NCBI GenBank assembly: GCA_017618075.1
Contig: JAFZUY010000051.1
Coordinates: forward strand, 1-50,389
Direction of reading: 5' to 3'
Source of the DNA: Lachnospiraceae bacterium
Lineage (GTDB): Bacteria > Bacillota > Clostridia > Lachnospirales > Lachnospiraceae
Length of the DNA: 50,389 nucleotides
The position numbers were made by a program, and so were the translations under genes. The notes beneath the pieces are model-generated. The model was not told where the DNA came from. It ran no database searches and was given only the letters and a program-made list of their open reading frames with translations. Positions 24,680-33,814 of this stretch are shown one piece after another; within the stretch, counting starts at the first letter, position 1; each line of letters opens with the position of its first letter.

Positions 24680-25630
24680 TTAGAAGTTCTCTTCTTCGTC
24701 TTCTTCACGCTTCTTCGCGAGGTTGCTCTGAACTCTGTTGTAAAGAACAACTGCTGCGTTGTAGCCCATCTTCTTCTGACGGTGGTTAACGGCTGCGGTC
24801 TCGCAAATAATGGCGAGGTTACGGCCGGGACGGATGGGGATGTTGTGGCAGACAACTTTGTTGCCAAGGTACTCCGTGTATTCCTCTTCGAGGCCGAGGC
24901 GGTCGTATTCTGTGTCTTTGTTCCACTCAGCGAGTTTGATGACGAGGTCGATGGTCTGCGTCTCTTTTACGCTCGATACACCGAACAGGGTTTTTACGTC
25001 CACGATACCGATACCGCGAAGCTCAATGAAGTGCTTGGTGGTCTCGGGTGCGGTTCCGATTAACGTGTCTTCGGAAACTTTTCTGATTTCTACTACGTCA
25101 TCGGTTACGAGACGATGGCCTCTCTTGATGAGTTCGAGAGCGGCTTCGGATTTACCGATACCGGACTCGCCGACGATAAGTACGCCTTCGCCGTAAACAT
25201 CGACCAATACGCCGTGTACGGAAATGCAGGGTGCAAGTTTAACATTCAACCATCTGATGAGTTCAGCCATGAATACGGATGTTGTCTTCTTGGTCATGTA
25301 AAGAGGAACGCCGTTTTCAAGGGCTTTTTTCATGAAGAGTTCATCGGGAACAAGTTCACGACAGAAAACGATACAGGGAATCGGGAAGCTTAAGAGCTTG
25401 CTGTAAATCTCTTCCTTACGCTCGTCCGAAAGTTCCATCATGTATTTATATTCGACGAAACCGATTACCTGAAGTCTGGTAGCTTCGTAGTGATCAAAGA
25501 AGCCTGCCAGCTGAAGTGCGGGACGGTTAATATCGGGCTGTTTGATCTTAATTCCCGTGACATCAATCTCGGGTGTAAGCGGCTCCAATTTCATTTTTTC
25601 AATGATTTTTGTTAAACTGACACTTGCCAT
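24680..25630 (-). CDS. hprK: HPr kinase/phosphorylase
   Basis: 316 residues. Phosphorylates the regulatory serine of HPr and Crh and removes it again, driving catabolite control. N-terminal domain residues 1-130; then SVHGVLVDVYGEGVLIVG with the catalytic His139, P-loop GESGIGKS at 154-161, DD at 177-178, and the signature ELRGIGIVDVKTLFG at 203-217. The C-terminal IPIRPGRNLAIICETAA is the HPr-contact region. Likely target in this cluster is the Crh-like protein with Ser47. Own promoter upstream (25691-25719). Confidence 0.96.
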   Translation of the reverse strand: MASVSLTKIIEKMKLEPLTPEIDVTGIKIKQPDINRPALQLAGFFDHYEATRLQVIGFVEYKYMMELSDERKEEIYSKLLSFPIPCIVFCRELVPDELFMKKALENGVPLYMTKKTTSVFMAELIRWLNVKLAPCISVHGVLVDVYGEGVLIVGESGIGKSEAALELIKRGHRLVTDDVVEIRKVSEDTLIGTAPETTKHFIELRGIGIVDVKTLFGVSSVKETQTIDLVIKLAEWNKDTEYDRLGLEEEYTEYLGNKVVCHNIPIRPGRNLAIICETAAVNHRQKKMGYNAAVVLYNRVQSNLAKKREEDEEENF

Positions 25631-25690
25631 AACAAATACCTCTCTTCTGCATAATTTTTTCCGTAACAGATTATCTTACGCGTATCTTTT

Positions 25691-25719
25691 ATTATATACC
25701 ATTTACTATGATTTGTCTT
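25691..25719 (-). promoter_or_regulatory. Probable promoter of the hprK cluster
   Basis: Leftward AAGACA (25714-25719), 17-base spacer, TATAAT (25691-25696). The -35 lies in the last codons of uvrC. Start near 25684, leaving a leader of about 55 bases. Confidence 0.55.
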
Positions 25720-27559
25720 TGTGGAAAAATTCATAAATGTCGTTTGCGACATTAAGCGGAATTCCGTCGACCTCCGCGATTTTCTCGGGCTCCGCGCTCT
25801 TTAAATCGTCGATGGTCGGAAAATGCTTTATCAGCGCTTTTCTTCGCTTCGGTCCGATGCCCGGAATATCGTCTAAAATCGAATGAACCTGCGCTTTGGT
25901 ACGAAGTGACCTGTGATACTCTATCGCGAATCTGTGGACCTCATCCTGCACTCTGGTGACGAATTTGAAGCACTCTGAATGAAGATCCATCGGGATTTCC
26001 TGTTCGTTGAATAAAAGTCCTCGCGTCCTGTGGTGATCGTCCTTTACCATACCGCAGACAGGGATATCTACGCCGAGTTCTTCAAGCACTTTTTCCGCGA
26101 TATGAATCTGTCCCAAGCCGCCGTCCATTAGGATTAAATCCGGGAAAATCGAAAAGCTTGTTTCGTTGTCCTCCGCTCTTTCGTTGATGCCGTGCGAAAA
26201 CCTTCTGTATAAAACTTCATACATTGAAGCGTAATCGTCAGGACCTTCGACGGTTTTAAGTCTGAACTTTCTGTAGTCGCTCTTCTTGGGTTTGCCGTTT
26301 TCATATACAATCATCGAACCTACGCTGTTAAAGCCCTGAGTGTTTGAAATATCGTAGGATTCGATGCGGTCTGCCTTTTGTATGTTAAGAAGTCTGGCGA
26401 GCTCTTCGACTGCGCCGCGCGTTCTGGCTTCTTCGCTTTTATGCTTTTCTTCATCGCGTCTGATGAGCATCTCTGCGTTCTGATGGGCGAGTTCAAGCAT
26501 CTTTTCTTTCTGGCCTTTTACGGGCGATTTGAGGGATACTTTGCCGCCTCTTTTATCGGACAGCCACTTCTCCAAAAGCTCTGTTTCTTCAAGCTGTATG
26601 GGAACGAAGATTTCTTTGGGAAGGAAGGGAGTGCCTGCGTAATAGAGTTTGATGAAACTGGAAATTGTTTCTTCGTCACTCTCTTCAAGTGCGCCTTTCA
26701 TATAGAAATGTTCGCGGCCGATAAGCTTTCCTTCTCTGACGAAAAATACCTGAATAAGCACGTCGCTTTCGCTTCTTGCAATGCCGATGTAGTCTTTGTT
26801 TTCACCGTCAAATTCGGTGATTTTCTGCTTTTGAGCAATGTCGTATGCGCTCTTTAAAAGCTCTCTGTATTTTGCTGCCTCTTCGAACTCAAGCTTCTCT
26901 GCGTGGTCGTTCATTTTGGCTTCTATTTCTTTTAGGAGCGGGTCGAAATTTCCTCCTAAAAAAACCAGTGCTTTCTTAATATTCTCACCGTACTCCTCGG
27001 GCGAAAGTCCACCCATGCAGGGTGCGTCGCACTGCTTCATATGGTAATTAAGGCACGGTCTGTCTGCTGCTTTTTCGCCGTTTAAGGCCTTATTGCAGGT
27101 ACGGATATGATAAATCTTGCTTAAGAATTCTATCATGTCGTGAACGCTGCCCGCGGTCGCGTAAGGACCGAAGTACTTTGATTTGTCTTTTTTCATGGTT
27201 CGTGAAAAAACAAGCCTCGGATACATTTCGCCGAGCGTGACTTTTATGTAGGGGTAGGTTTTGTCGTCTTTTAGGAGCGTGTTATATTTGGGGGAGTACT
27301 CTTTTATGAGGTTATTCTCGAGCACGAGGGCCTCGAGTTCGGTATCTGTTAAGATGTAGTCGAAGTGGTCGATGAGGCTGACCATCCTTTGAATTTTGAG
27401 CGTTTTCTTGGTCGAAATACGAAAATAAGACCGCACCCGATTTCTCAGGTTTACGGCCTTACCTACATATATAACTCCGCCTTTTGAGTCGTGCATCAGA
27501 TAAACGCCCGGGCTCTTCGGAAGTTTGTCGAGTTCTTTTTTGATCTGCTCGCTGTTCAT
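25706..27559 (-). CDS. uvrC: Excinuclease ABC subunit C
   Basis: 617 residues. Makes both incisions in nucleotide excision repair. N-terminal GIY-YIG nuclease (SPGVYLMHDSKGGVIYVGKAV with the arginine in LRNRVRSYF), a cysteine cluster CNKALN...CLNYHMKQCDAPC near 155-180, the UvrB-binding UVR helix near 205-225, the RNase H-like C-terminal nuclease (ESYDISNTQGFNSVGSMIVYENG, LILMDGGLGQI), and a closing helix-hairpin-helix DDIPGIGPKRRKALIKHF. Starts 13 bases after the ftsH stop codon. Confidence 0.97.
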   Translation of the reverse strand: MNSEQIKKELDKLPKSPGVYLMHDSKGGVIYVGKAVNLRNRVRSYFRISTKKTLKIQRMVSLIDHFDYILTDTELEALVLENNLIKEYSPKYNTLLKDDKTYPYIKVTLGEMYPRLVFSRTMKKDKSKYFGPYATAGSVHDMIEFLSKIYHIRTCNKALNGEKAADRPCLNYHMKQCDAPCMGGLSPEEYGENIKKALVFLGGNFDPLLKEIEAKMNDHAEKLEFEEAAKYRELLKSAYDIAQKQKITEFDGENKDYIGIARSESDVLIQVFFVREGKLIGREHFYMKGALEESDEETISSFIKLYYAGTPFLPKEIFVPIQLEETELLEKWLSDKRGGKVSLKSPVKGQKEKMLELAHQNAEMLIRRDEEKHKSEEARTRGAVEELARLLNIQKADRIESYDISNTQGFNSVGSMIVYENGKPKKSDYRKFRLKTVEGPDDYASMYEVLYRRFSHGINERAEDNETSFSIFPDLILMDGGLGQIHIAEKVLEELGVDIPVCGMVKDDHHRTRGLLFNEQEIPMDLHSECFKFVTRVQDEVHRFAIEYHRSLRTKAQVHSILDDIPGIGPKRRKALIKHFPTIDDLKSAEPEKIAEVDGIPLNVANDIYEFFHKDKS

Positions 27560-27572
27560 TCAGACTCCCGGA

Positions 27573-29957
27573 TTATTTTTCTTCTTCGTCATCTTCGAAT
27601 TTGAATGCTCTGTTCTTGATGCGCTTGAAAACTTCGTTGCTAATCTCTTCCTTAGCCTTTTCCATCTCTTCGATTTCAGCTTTTTCTTCTGCTGAAAGCC
27701 TGTCTTCGAGGTCCTTCTTTATCTCTTCGAAATCTTCCTTGTCGTCAGCAGGTTCTTCTTTCTTTTCATCAAACTTTTTATATGATTCAAGAATGCTGTC
27801 TTCGGGTCTTGTATCTTCTTCTGTTTCTTCTTCGCCTTCGAAGGGAAGGTCTTCATCAGTCTCTTTTGATTCAGACTTTTCTTCTTTATCTTCAGTCTTA
27901 TCTTCGGCTTTTACATCTTCTTCAACTTTTACATCGTCATCTGCTTTTGCTTCAGAATTCTCAGAAGTTTCTTCTTTCTTTTCTGACTCTGCTTTCTCGG
28001 AATCTTCCTTCTTTTCAGCCTTTTTCTCGTCCTTAGACTTACCTAAAGGATTCTTGGGCTCGGGAACGGGAATACCTTTTTCCGCGCAGTAAATTTCCAT
28101 GAATTCGCGGCCGGTGATTGTTTCTTTTTCAATCAGGTGAGCAGCGATTTTATCCATGATGTCGCGGTTTTCGGAAAGGAGTTTCTTGGCCTCTTCGTAG
28201 CAGCCTGCGATGATGGCGATTACTTCGCTGTCTACCTCTGCAGCGGTCTTGTCTGCACAGTTCATAACCGTTCTGCCGTCAAGATATCTGCTCTCCACGG
28301 TTTCAAGTCCGACGAGGCCGAATTTATCGCTCATACCGTACTGTGTAACCATGCTTCTGGCGATGCTTGTGGCCTTTTCGATATCGTTTGAAGCGCCTGT
28401 TGTAACGGAGCCGAAAACGATTTCTTCTGCAGCACGTCCGCCTAAGAAACCGACGATCATGTCGTGTAATTCTTCTTTTGTATTAAGATATTTTTCTTCC
28501 TCGGGAACCTGCATTACGTAGCCGAGCGCACCCATTGTACGGGGCACGATAGTGATTTTCTGAACAGGCTCTGAGTTCTTCTGAAGTGCGGAAAGAAGCG
28601 CATGTCCGACCTCGTGATAGGACACGATTTTTCTTTCCTGTTCGGATAAAATTCTGTCTTTCTTTTCTTTGCCGACAAGCACAACTTCTACGGCATTGAA
28701 AAGGTCTTTCTGAGATACGAATTCTCTCTTGTTCTTAACCGCGTTGATGGCAGCTTCGTTGATCATGTTTGCAAGATCGGAACCTACTGCGCCGCTGGTT
28801 GCAAGAGCGATTTCTTCAAAGTCTACGGTTTCGTCTAATTTAACGTCTTTTGCATGAACTTTTAAGATCTCTACTCTGCCCTTAAGATCGGGCTTTTCAA
28901 CGATAATTCTTCTGTCGAAACGGCCGGGACGAAGGAGTGCTTTATCGAGGATTTCAGGTCTGTTGGTAGCGGCTAAAATGATGATACCTTTCTTGCCGTC
29001 GAAACCGTCCATCTCCGAAAGAAGCTGGTTTAATGTCTGCTCTCTTTCTTCGTTTCCGCCGCCGTATTTTGAATCACGGCTGCGGCCAATTGCATCGATT
29101 TCATCTATGAAAATAATGCAGGGAGCGTTTTTCTCCGCTTCCTTAAATAAGTCTCTGACTCTGGATGCGCCGACACCGACATAGAGTTCCACGAAATCGG
29201 AACCTGTGAGTGAGAAGAACGGCACATGTGCTTCACCTGCAACTGCTTTTGCAAGGAGTGTTTTACCTGTTCCGGGAGGGCCTACAAGAAGCGCACCTTT
29301 AGGTAATTTCGCACCGATTTTAACGTATTTGTCGGGATTGTGAAGGAAATCAACCACTTCCTGAAGTGACTCGATAGCCTCATCCTCGCCCGCTACATCC
29401 TTGAAGGTTTTGCCGGTCTCTTTCTGCACGTAAACCTTGGCGTTTGACTTGCCGACATTCATAATTCCGCCGACTCCGTCCGAACCGCCGAGACGTCTGA
29501 AAATAAGGAAACCGATGCCAAGGAAAATGACAACAGGCAGAATGTACGAGAATATAAAATACCAAACCTGCATTGAATTATCAGGTATCTCACCTTCGAC
29601 TGTGATGCCCTTTTCAAGCAGTCTCTGTGTAAGCGTATCGTCCTCTTCAACCTTGCCTGTGTAAAGCGACGGTTTTGATGAGCCGAAGAAGAGGGAACTT
29701 ATGTTGTTTTCGTCGCCTGCTTCTTTTATCTCAATCGTCTCTGAGTGGATGATGACCTTTTCGATTTTCTGCTGTTCAACCATCTGCAAAAATTCATTGT
29801 AAGTAATCTCGGTTGAATTGTCTTTTCTGAAAAATCTGAAAACCCAGATTGCAAGAAGAATTAACAGCATAAAAAAGATCAGGTACGTAAAAAATCCGCC
29901 GGATCTTCTGTTGTTGTTATTGTTGTTTTTATTTGAATTGTTCTGATTGTTTTCCAT
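27573..29957 (-). CDS. ftsH: ATP-dependent zinc metalloprotease FtsH
   Basis: 794 residues. Membrane-bound AAA+ protease that degrades misfolded membrane and some regulatory proteins. Two membrane segments (about 23-41 and 132-152) flank the external region; then Walker A GPPGTGKT, Walker [10 protein letters not shown], the second region of homology [20 protein letters not shown], and the zinc site HEVGH (commonly HEAGH) with the third ligand Asp in the [10 protein letters not shown] segment. A Lys/Glu-rich low-complexity tail of about 150 residues follows [19 protein letters not shown], making it longer than the usual 600-650. An Asn-rich start ([15 protein letters not shown]) is also odd. 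Confidence 0.97.
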   Translation of the reverse strand: MENNQNNSNKNNNNNNRRSGGFFTYLIFFMLLILLAIWVFRFFRKDNSTEITYNEFLQMVEQQKIEKVIIHSETIEIKEAGDENNISSLFFGSSKPSLYTGKVEEDDTLTQRLLEKGITVEGEIPDNSMQVWYFIFSYILPVVIFLGIGFLIFRRLGGSDGVGGIMNVGKSNAKVYVQKETGKTFKDVAGEDEAIESLQEVVDFLHNPDKYVKIGAKLPKGALLVGPPGTGKTLLAKAVAGEAHVPFFSLTGSDFVELYVGVGASRVRDLFKEAEKNAPCIIFIDEIDAIGRSRDSKYGGGNEEREQTLNQLLSEMDGFDGKKGIIILAATNRPEILDKALLRPGRFDRRIIVEKPDLKGRVEILKVHAKDVKLDETVDFEEIALATSGAVGSDLANMINEAAINAVKNKREFVSQKDLFNAVEVVLVGKEKKDRILSEQERKIVSYHEVGHALLSALQKNSEPVQKITIVPRTMGALGYVMQVPEEEKYLNTKEELHDMIVGFLGGRAAEEIVFGSVTTGASNDIEKATSIARSMVTQYGMSDKFGLVGLETVESRYLDGRTVMNCADKTAAEVDSEVIAIIAGCYEEAKKLLSENRDIMDKIAAHLIEKETITGREFMEIYCAEKGIPVPEPKNPLGKSKDEKKAEKKEDSEKAESEKKEETSENSEAKADDDVKVEEDVKAEDKTEDKEEKSESKETDEDLPFEGEEETEEDTRPEDSILESYKKFDEKKEEPADDKEDFEEIKKDLEDRLSAEEKAEIEEMEKAKEEISNEVFKRIKNRAFKFEDDEEEK

Positions 29958-30016
29958 ATCTACCTCTGTTGCCGAAGTATTTTTTCTTTCAAGTAAAGAT
30001 TTTATCTCAACTTTAT

Positions 30017-30045
30017 ATTATAAATTGTCTGAGGAAGTTAATCAA
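30017..30045 (-). promoter_or_regulatory. Promoter of ftsH
   Basis: Leftward TTGATT (30040-30045), 17-base spacer, TATAAT (30017-30022), about 60 bases before the ftsH ATG. Confidence 0.65.
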
Positions 30046-30068
30046 CCTTTCCAATCTTGTGAAACCAA

Positions 30069-30096
30069 TTGACTTTTATGGTGGATTAAGTATAAT
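30069..30096 (+). promoter_or_regulatory. Strong rightward promoter of a short transcript
   Basis: TTGACT (30069-30074), 16-base spacer, TATAAT (30091-30096). Divergent from the ftsH promoter; no rightward gene follows. Confidence 0.6.
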
Positions 30097-30102
30097 GCAA
30101 TT

Positions 30103-30170
30103 AACAGAGTTGCTCGGTGCGAATAACACTGAGGACCAAGCTGAACTTTAAGGTTCGGCTTTTCTATTTT
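30103..30170 (+). ncRNA. Candidate small RNA of about 68 nt
   Basis: Bounded by the promoter at 30069-30096 and by an intrinsic terminator: stem AGCTGAAC (30139-30146) with GTTCGGCT (30153-30160), six-base loop, then TTTCTATTTTTC. Only an 18-codon frame without a ribosome site lies within it. The 3' end overlaps the last codons of the nitrilase gene on the other strand by about seven bases. The family is unknown. Confidence 0.45.
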
Positions 30171-30943
30171 TCTAAGGTAGATAAAATATAATCTGATTCC
30201 TTTTTTCTACCCAATTCTCCAAAGTTTAATTCAGCCTTTTCAAAATCTACTATAAGCAATTCTTCTGTATTTCTCGTTGTTTCAGCTAATACTCTTCCGG
30301 AAGCATTGATAAATGCCGTAGGGCAACTCTGAAAAGGCGTGATTGCATTTACTGCAAATATCGGTGTTACATTCTCCGCAGCCCTTGAAATTAAGTGGCT
30401 TCGCAAAACATTATATTTTTCGGTATCGTCGAAATCCGAAACCGCGTAAAAGATTACTACATTTAAGTCTGTGTTTTCTTTATAAAGTTCTCTGAAATAC
30501 TCGGGAAATCTGGCTTCAAAGCATATTCTTACACCGACTTTTAAGCCGTTAATTTCGAATATTCCGTCATCATTTCCGCGGGCAAAATTCTCTGAATCCC
30601 AACCGTATAAAGCGCGTTTGTCGTAGTGTTCAATGTCTCTTTTAGGAGCGATTAAAAACGCTCTGTTTACGTACTTTTCATCGAATGCAATACTGCCGAC
30701 GAGAATGGTTATTTTATGAGCATCAGACAGCTCCTGCAGTTCGCTTAAAACTGCAGGAAGCGCCTCTAAATCAAAGTCCTTTGAGCTTGGTAAATCAGTG
30801 GGCGGATAGCCCGAAATCGCGCACTCGGGGAAGGCGATAAAATCAGCCTCATTTTCTGCTGCTTTTAGCACCGCTTGCTTGATTTTTTCGGTATTCTTTT
30901 TTATATCGCCTGTCACGGCAAACTGAAAGAGAGCTGCTCTCAT
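30164..30943 (-). CDS. Carbon-nitrogen hydrolase (nitrilase superfamily)
   Basis: 259 residues, with the catalytic triad visible: Glu40 in FPECAISGYPP, Lys109 in YDKRALYG, Cys141 in GVRICFEARFPEYF. The alpha-beta-beta-alpha fold members hydrolyse amides such as omega-amidase or N-carbamoyl substrates. The residue after the catalytic Cys (Phe) and the preceding Ile fit the Nit/omega-amidase branch loosely, but the substrate is not evident. Monocistronic; its stop codon meets the terminator of the candidate small RNA coming from the other side. Confidence 0.85.
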   Translation of the reverse strand: MRAALFQFAVTGDIKKNTEKIKQAVLKAAENEADFIAFPECAISGYPPTDLPSSKDFDLEALPAVLSELQELSDAHKITILVGSIAFDEKYVNRAFLIAPKRDIEHYDKRALYGWDSENFARGNDDGIFEINGLKVGVRICFEARFPEYFRELYKENTDLNVVIFYAVSDFDDTEKYNVLRSHLISRAAENVTPIFAVNAITPFQSCPTAFINASGRVLAETTRNTEELLIVDFEKAELNFGELGRKKESDYILSTLEK

Positions 30944-31027
30944 TTTAGATCCGCTCCATTTTTATAAAACTACTCTTCGTCAGAATCACATGTATTTCAG
31001 GTTTTTTCGTTCTTTGATTTACCACTT

Positions 31028-31786
31028 TTACAACGGTTTTTTCGTCAGATACAGTACATATGTATCATTGAAAACAACCTTGTTTCCGCACTCTAAAACT
31101 GCATTTCTTAAGCCTTCGAAAAACTGTGTGTTATAGGGCTCGGGAATCACCATGTGATCGCAGTGTGTGCCACAGAAAAGCACATACTCATCCGCGGTCA
31201 TTTCACGCTTTCCAAAGAACTCTCTTCTCTCAAAATCCACATAGCCGTACGCGGGTGCATTGTCGTATTTAAAGCCACCGTGAGTATACTTTGTTTCGGG
31301 CTTAAAATAATTGTCATATATGCTCTGAATCTTCGCGTAAAGTTCTTCGTTGCTAGACTTGTAATCGCCTAAAACAAGCATCATTGCAAGCGTTCCGCCG
31401 GGCTTTAAAAGTTCGAAAGTTTTCGAGAAAGCAATTTCTTCGGGAATCCACTGAATCGTGGCTGCCGAATAAATCATATCAAACTTCTGATCCTTAAAAT
31501 CGTGTGTGATGAAATCATCGTTCACGATGCTGAAATTGTCGAATTTTCCGTACTTTTCCTTCATCTTCGCATACAGATGCTCGCCCAATTCTATCGCATT
31601 GTAATTGCATCCTGTGTTAAGAATCGGATCGGTCGCCTGGCCCGTGCCGGGGCCGATTTCAAGAACGTCTTTACCCGGACCGACCTTCGCATAATCAATC
31701 AGATAGTCAAAAAGCTCTTGGCTGTAGCGTGGTCTGAATTTGTCAAACTTCTCGGGTATCGTGTCAAATATTTCTCTAAACTCCAT
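31028..31786 (-). CDS. Class I SAM-dependent methyltransferase
   Basis: 252 residues from the ATG at 31784-31786, which has AAGGAGG four bases upstream; the ATG at 31801 lies upstream of that site and is not used. SAM-binding motif I is VLEIGPGTGQATDPIL, with the acidic post-I residue in YNAIELGEHL and motif II-like FDMIYSAATIQWIPEE. The C-terminal third (VDFERREFFGKREMTADEYVLFCGTHCDHM) resembles small-molecule methyltransferases of the UbiE/Methyltransf_11 group. Substrate unknown. Confidence 0.85.
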   Translation of the reverse strand: MEFREIFDTIPEKFDKFRPRYSQELFDYLIDYAKVGPGKDVLEIGPGTGQATDPILNTGCNYNAIELGEHLYAKMKEKYGKFDNFSIVNDDFITHDFKDQKFDMIYSAATIQWIPEEIAFSKTFELLKPGGTLAMMLVLGDYKSSNEELYAKIQSIYDNYFKPETKYTHGGFKYDNAPAYGYVDFERREFFGKREMTADEYVLFCGTHCDHMVIPEPYNTQFFEGLRNAVLECGNKVVFNDTYVLYLTKKPL

Positions 31787-31914
31787 AAATCCTCCTTGCA
31801 TAGTAGTTCAACGTTATCTGTTCCTGAGGGTGAGTTTTTTAATAATACTTCATTCAGCTTTTAAAATCAACAATTATTTACTGCAACTTGTTTGTACAGG
31901 TTGGACAAACAAGT

Positions 31915-32763
31915 TTAAAAATCGATTACAACAATCTCAGGGTGATTAAAAAACCTCGGAGCGGGCGTGCTTTCTCGCGCAAGACCACGGCTCACAATGA
32001 GTCTGCTGCCGTTTTCAAGCGTGTAGACTCCGCTCACATATTTTGAGAACAGGCCCTGATTCGGCGCATAAACCCCAATATTTATAAAAGGTATTCTCAT
32101 CTGTCCTGCATGCGCATGTCCTGATAAAATCAAATCAAAATCATACTTTGCATAAAGGTCCGTTCTCTCAGGTCTGTGTGATAAAAGGATTTTAAAATGG
32201 TCGTCGCTCGTCTTCGCATAGGCATTGTCAAGCTGCTCTATGAACTGTCGCTCATACAGTCTCGTCGGGTCATCGACGCCGCAGACATCTATCAGTCTTC
32301 CGTTAACTTCGATTGTCTCGCAGTCACCTTCAAGCACCGTGATTCCAAGGCTTTTAACCTTTTCTTTCATCTCTTCGCAGCGCTCACTCCAGTATTCGTG
32401 ATTGCCCGAAACATAAAAGCATTTATACTTTTTTGAAATGTCTTCAAGAAAAATCATGGCGTTGTCATCATCGATTTTATCATCGAAAATGTCACCGCCT
32501 AAAAAAACAATGTCAGGGTTTTCTTTATCTATTTTTTTTATGAGGTTTTTCTGATTTTTGCCGTAGTAACATGAATGAAGATCTGTTACGAGGACGCATC
32601 TTACAGCGCTCGTTTCGTCTCCGTTTGTAAAATCAAAATGCTCAGTCACAGGCACGAAAAACCAGACTGTAAGAAGGAGCAGCAAACCCACCGCAGGCCA
32701 AAATATAATTCGTATTATATTTATTATTTTATTGGATTTCTTTTTATCTTTTGTTTTAGTCAC
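31915..32763 (-). CDS. Membrane-anchored metallophosphoesterase (YkuE/YaeI-like)
   Basis: 282 residues. A basic N-terminus and one membrane helix (about residues 14-34) place the enzyme outside the cell membrane. Metal ligands of the calcineurin-type fold are in LVTDLHSCYYG, FLGGDIFDDKID, YVSGNHEYW, LLSHRPER and LILSGHAHAGQMRIPF. Relatives act on phosphodiesters or lipid precursors such as UDP-diacylglucosamine, but the substrate here is open. Overlaps the end of the upstream gene by eight bases, so they form an operon. Confidence 0.88.
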   Translation of the reverse strand: MTKTKDKKKSNKIINIIRIIFWPAVGLLLLLTVWFFVPVTEHFDFTNGDETSAVRCVLVTDLHSCYYGKNQKNLIKKIDKENPDIVFLGGDIFDDKIDDDNAMIFLEDISKKYKCFYVSGNHEYWSERCEEMKEKVKSLGITVLEGDCETIEVNGRLIDVCGVDDPTRLYERQFIEQLDNAYAKTSDDHFKILLSHRPERTDLYAKYDFDLILSGHAHAGQMRIPFINIGVYAPNQGLFSKYVSGVYTLENGSRLIVSRGLARESTPAPRFFNHPEIVVIDF

Positions 32764-33565
32764 TTTTTATCCTGTTTTGATACTTCTTAAATGCCTCATT
32801 TATATGTCCCTTGAACGCATCGTAGTCCTCCCAGGTAAAAGGAAAACCAAGTATCGGTGCATTTAAGCGTTCTTTTGCAAAAGTTTCAACCTCGACGAAA
32901 TATGCGCCAATGGTATCTCCTGCTTTTGCTAAATTTTGACCGTTTACATATACCGAATTGCTTATATATTCATCGACGAAGTCCTGCACTTCCGGCTTGA
33001 CATTTCGCTCATAAAACGGTGCTTCATAGTTCATATAATCCGACGGAATTGCCTTTCGGTGCCTGATGTCTTTTGCAAGGTCAACCAATCCTTCATCCTC
33101 ATCTTCGGGATTATAATAATCATTTTCAAAGATCCAAGCCATCAAGTAAGAAATCTCATCATATGTCCAGTCCCAGATGATATTTTTATCATCGTCGTTT
33201 AGTTCGTCAGCGGATTTGCCATACTTCTCACAGTACAGTTTCGTTGCCACCTCGCACGCAGATCCGTCATCAATTCCAAACAAAACCGCGTTCGGATTTT
33301 TTTGCGGCTTTTGCATCGCAATTTGCTGCTCCAGTCGTTCTGCCTCTTTCTTTTTCTGCACTCCATAAAAGATAGCCGCCGGTCCAAGAAGCACCAAAAA
33401 TGCTCCTAAAGCAAGACAAACCCCAAGGTCTTTAACCTGTGCCACAATCGGAAAAATAATAAATATACCAAAGCTGATCGGAGTATAAATCGAGCCAAAT
33501 ATAATCCAGGCTTTGGCATCTTTTAATGCTTTTTCATCGATATATGAATTGTTGTTTTCTTTCAT
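32756..33565 (-). CDS. Hypothetical two-helix membrane protein
   Basis: 269 residues. Two adjacent membrane helices at about residues 17-40 and 47-68, then a charged stretch and a 190-residue soluble domain rich in aromatic and acidic residues (DDKNIIWDWTYDEISYLMAWIFENDYYNPEDEDEG), ending FTWEDYDAFKGHINEAFKKYQ. I recognise no family. Overlaps the metallophosphoesterase gene by eight bases. Confidence 0.7.
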   Translation of the reverse strand: MKENNNSYIDEKALKDAKAWIIFGSIYTPISFGIFIIFPIVAQVKDLGVCLALGAFLVLLGPAAIFYGVQKKKEAERLEQQIAMQKPQKNPNAVLFGIDDGSACEVATKLYCEKYGKSADELNDDDKNIIWDWTYDEISYLMAWIFENDYYNPEDEDEGLVDLAKDIRHRKAIPSDYMNYEAPFYERNVKPEVQDFVDEYISNSVYVNGQNLAKAGDTIGAYFVEVETFAKERLNAPILGFPFTWEDYDAFKGHINEAFKKYQNRIKSD

Positions 33566-33653
33566 ATTTCACCCTCATCCCAACCATCGCTCTTACCTTT
33601 CAAATTATAACACACAAGAAGTGTTTTCACAAAAACAGCCACCTCAATTAAAT

Positions 33654-33706
33654 TCTCACATTTTATGAGGCACTTTTGTGGTTTCTCTCACATTTTATGA
33701 GGCACT
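33654..33706. repeat. Pair of 21-bp direct repeats
   Basis: TCTCACATTTTATGAGGCACT followed by an 11-base spacer and repeated exactly: copies at 33654-33674 and 33686-33706. Each holds a CTCA/TGAG pairing. Lies in the 249-bp gap before the DUF2442 gene, upstream of its promoter. Confidence 0.7.
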
Positions 33707-33764
33707 CTTAATGAAATATAAATTTATTTCACCTGGTTACAAAGACTTTTACCGTTTTATCTGC

Positions 33765-33793
33765 TTGCAAACATCACGGTATCGTGATATAAC
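33765..33793 (+). promoter_or_regulatory. Promoter with embedded operator for the DUF2442 gene
   Basis: TTGCAA (33765-33770), 17-base spacer, TATAAC (33788-33793). The spacer holds the inverted repeat ATCACG-gtat-CGTGAT at 33773-33788, reaching into the -10, a typical place for a repressor to sit. The DUF2442-HTH protein itself is the obvious candidate. Confidence 0.6.
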
Positions 33794-33814
33794 TTTTTTA
33801 AAAGGAGAATAGTT

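Noticed and set aside
27601-28092. Long rightward Ser-rich frame opposite the ftsH tail
   Set aside because: It is the antisense image of the Lys/Glu-rich tail (TTC/CTT-rich codons) and has no start signals.
30091-30150. An 18-residue peptide starting at the ATG beside the -10 box
   Set aside because: The ATG lies at or before the predicted transcript start and has no ribosome site.
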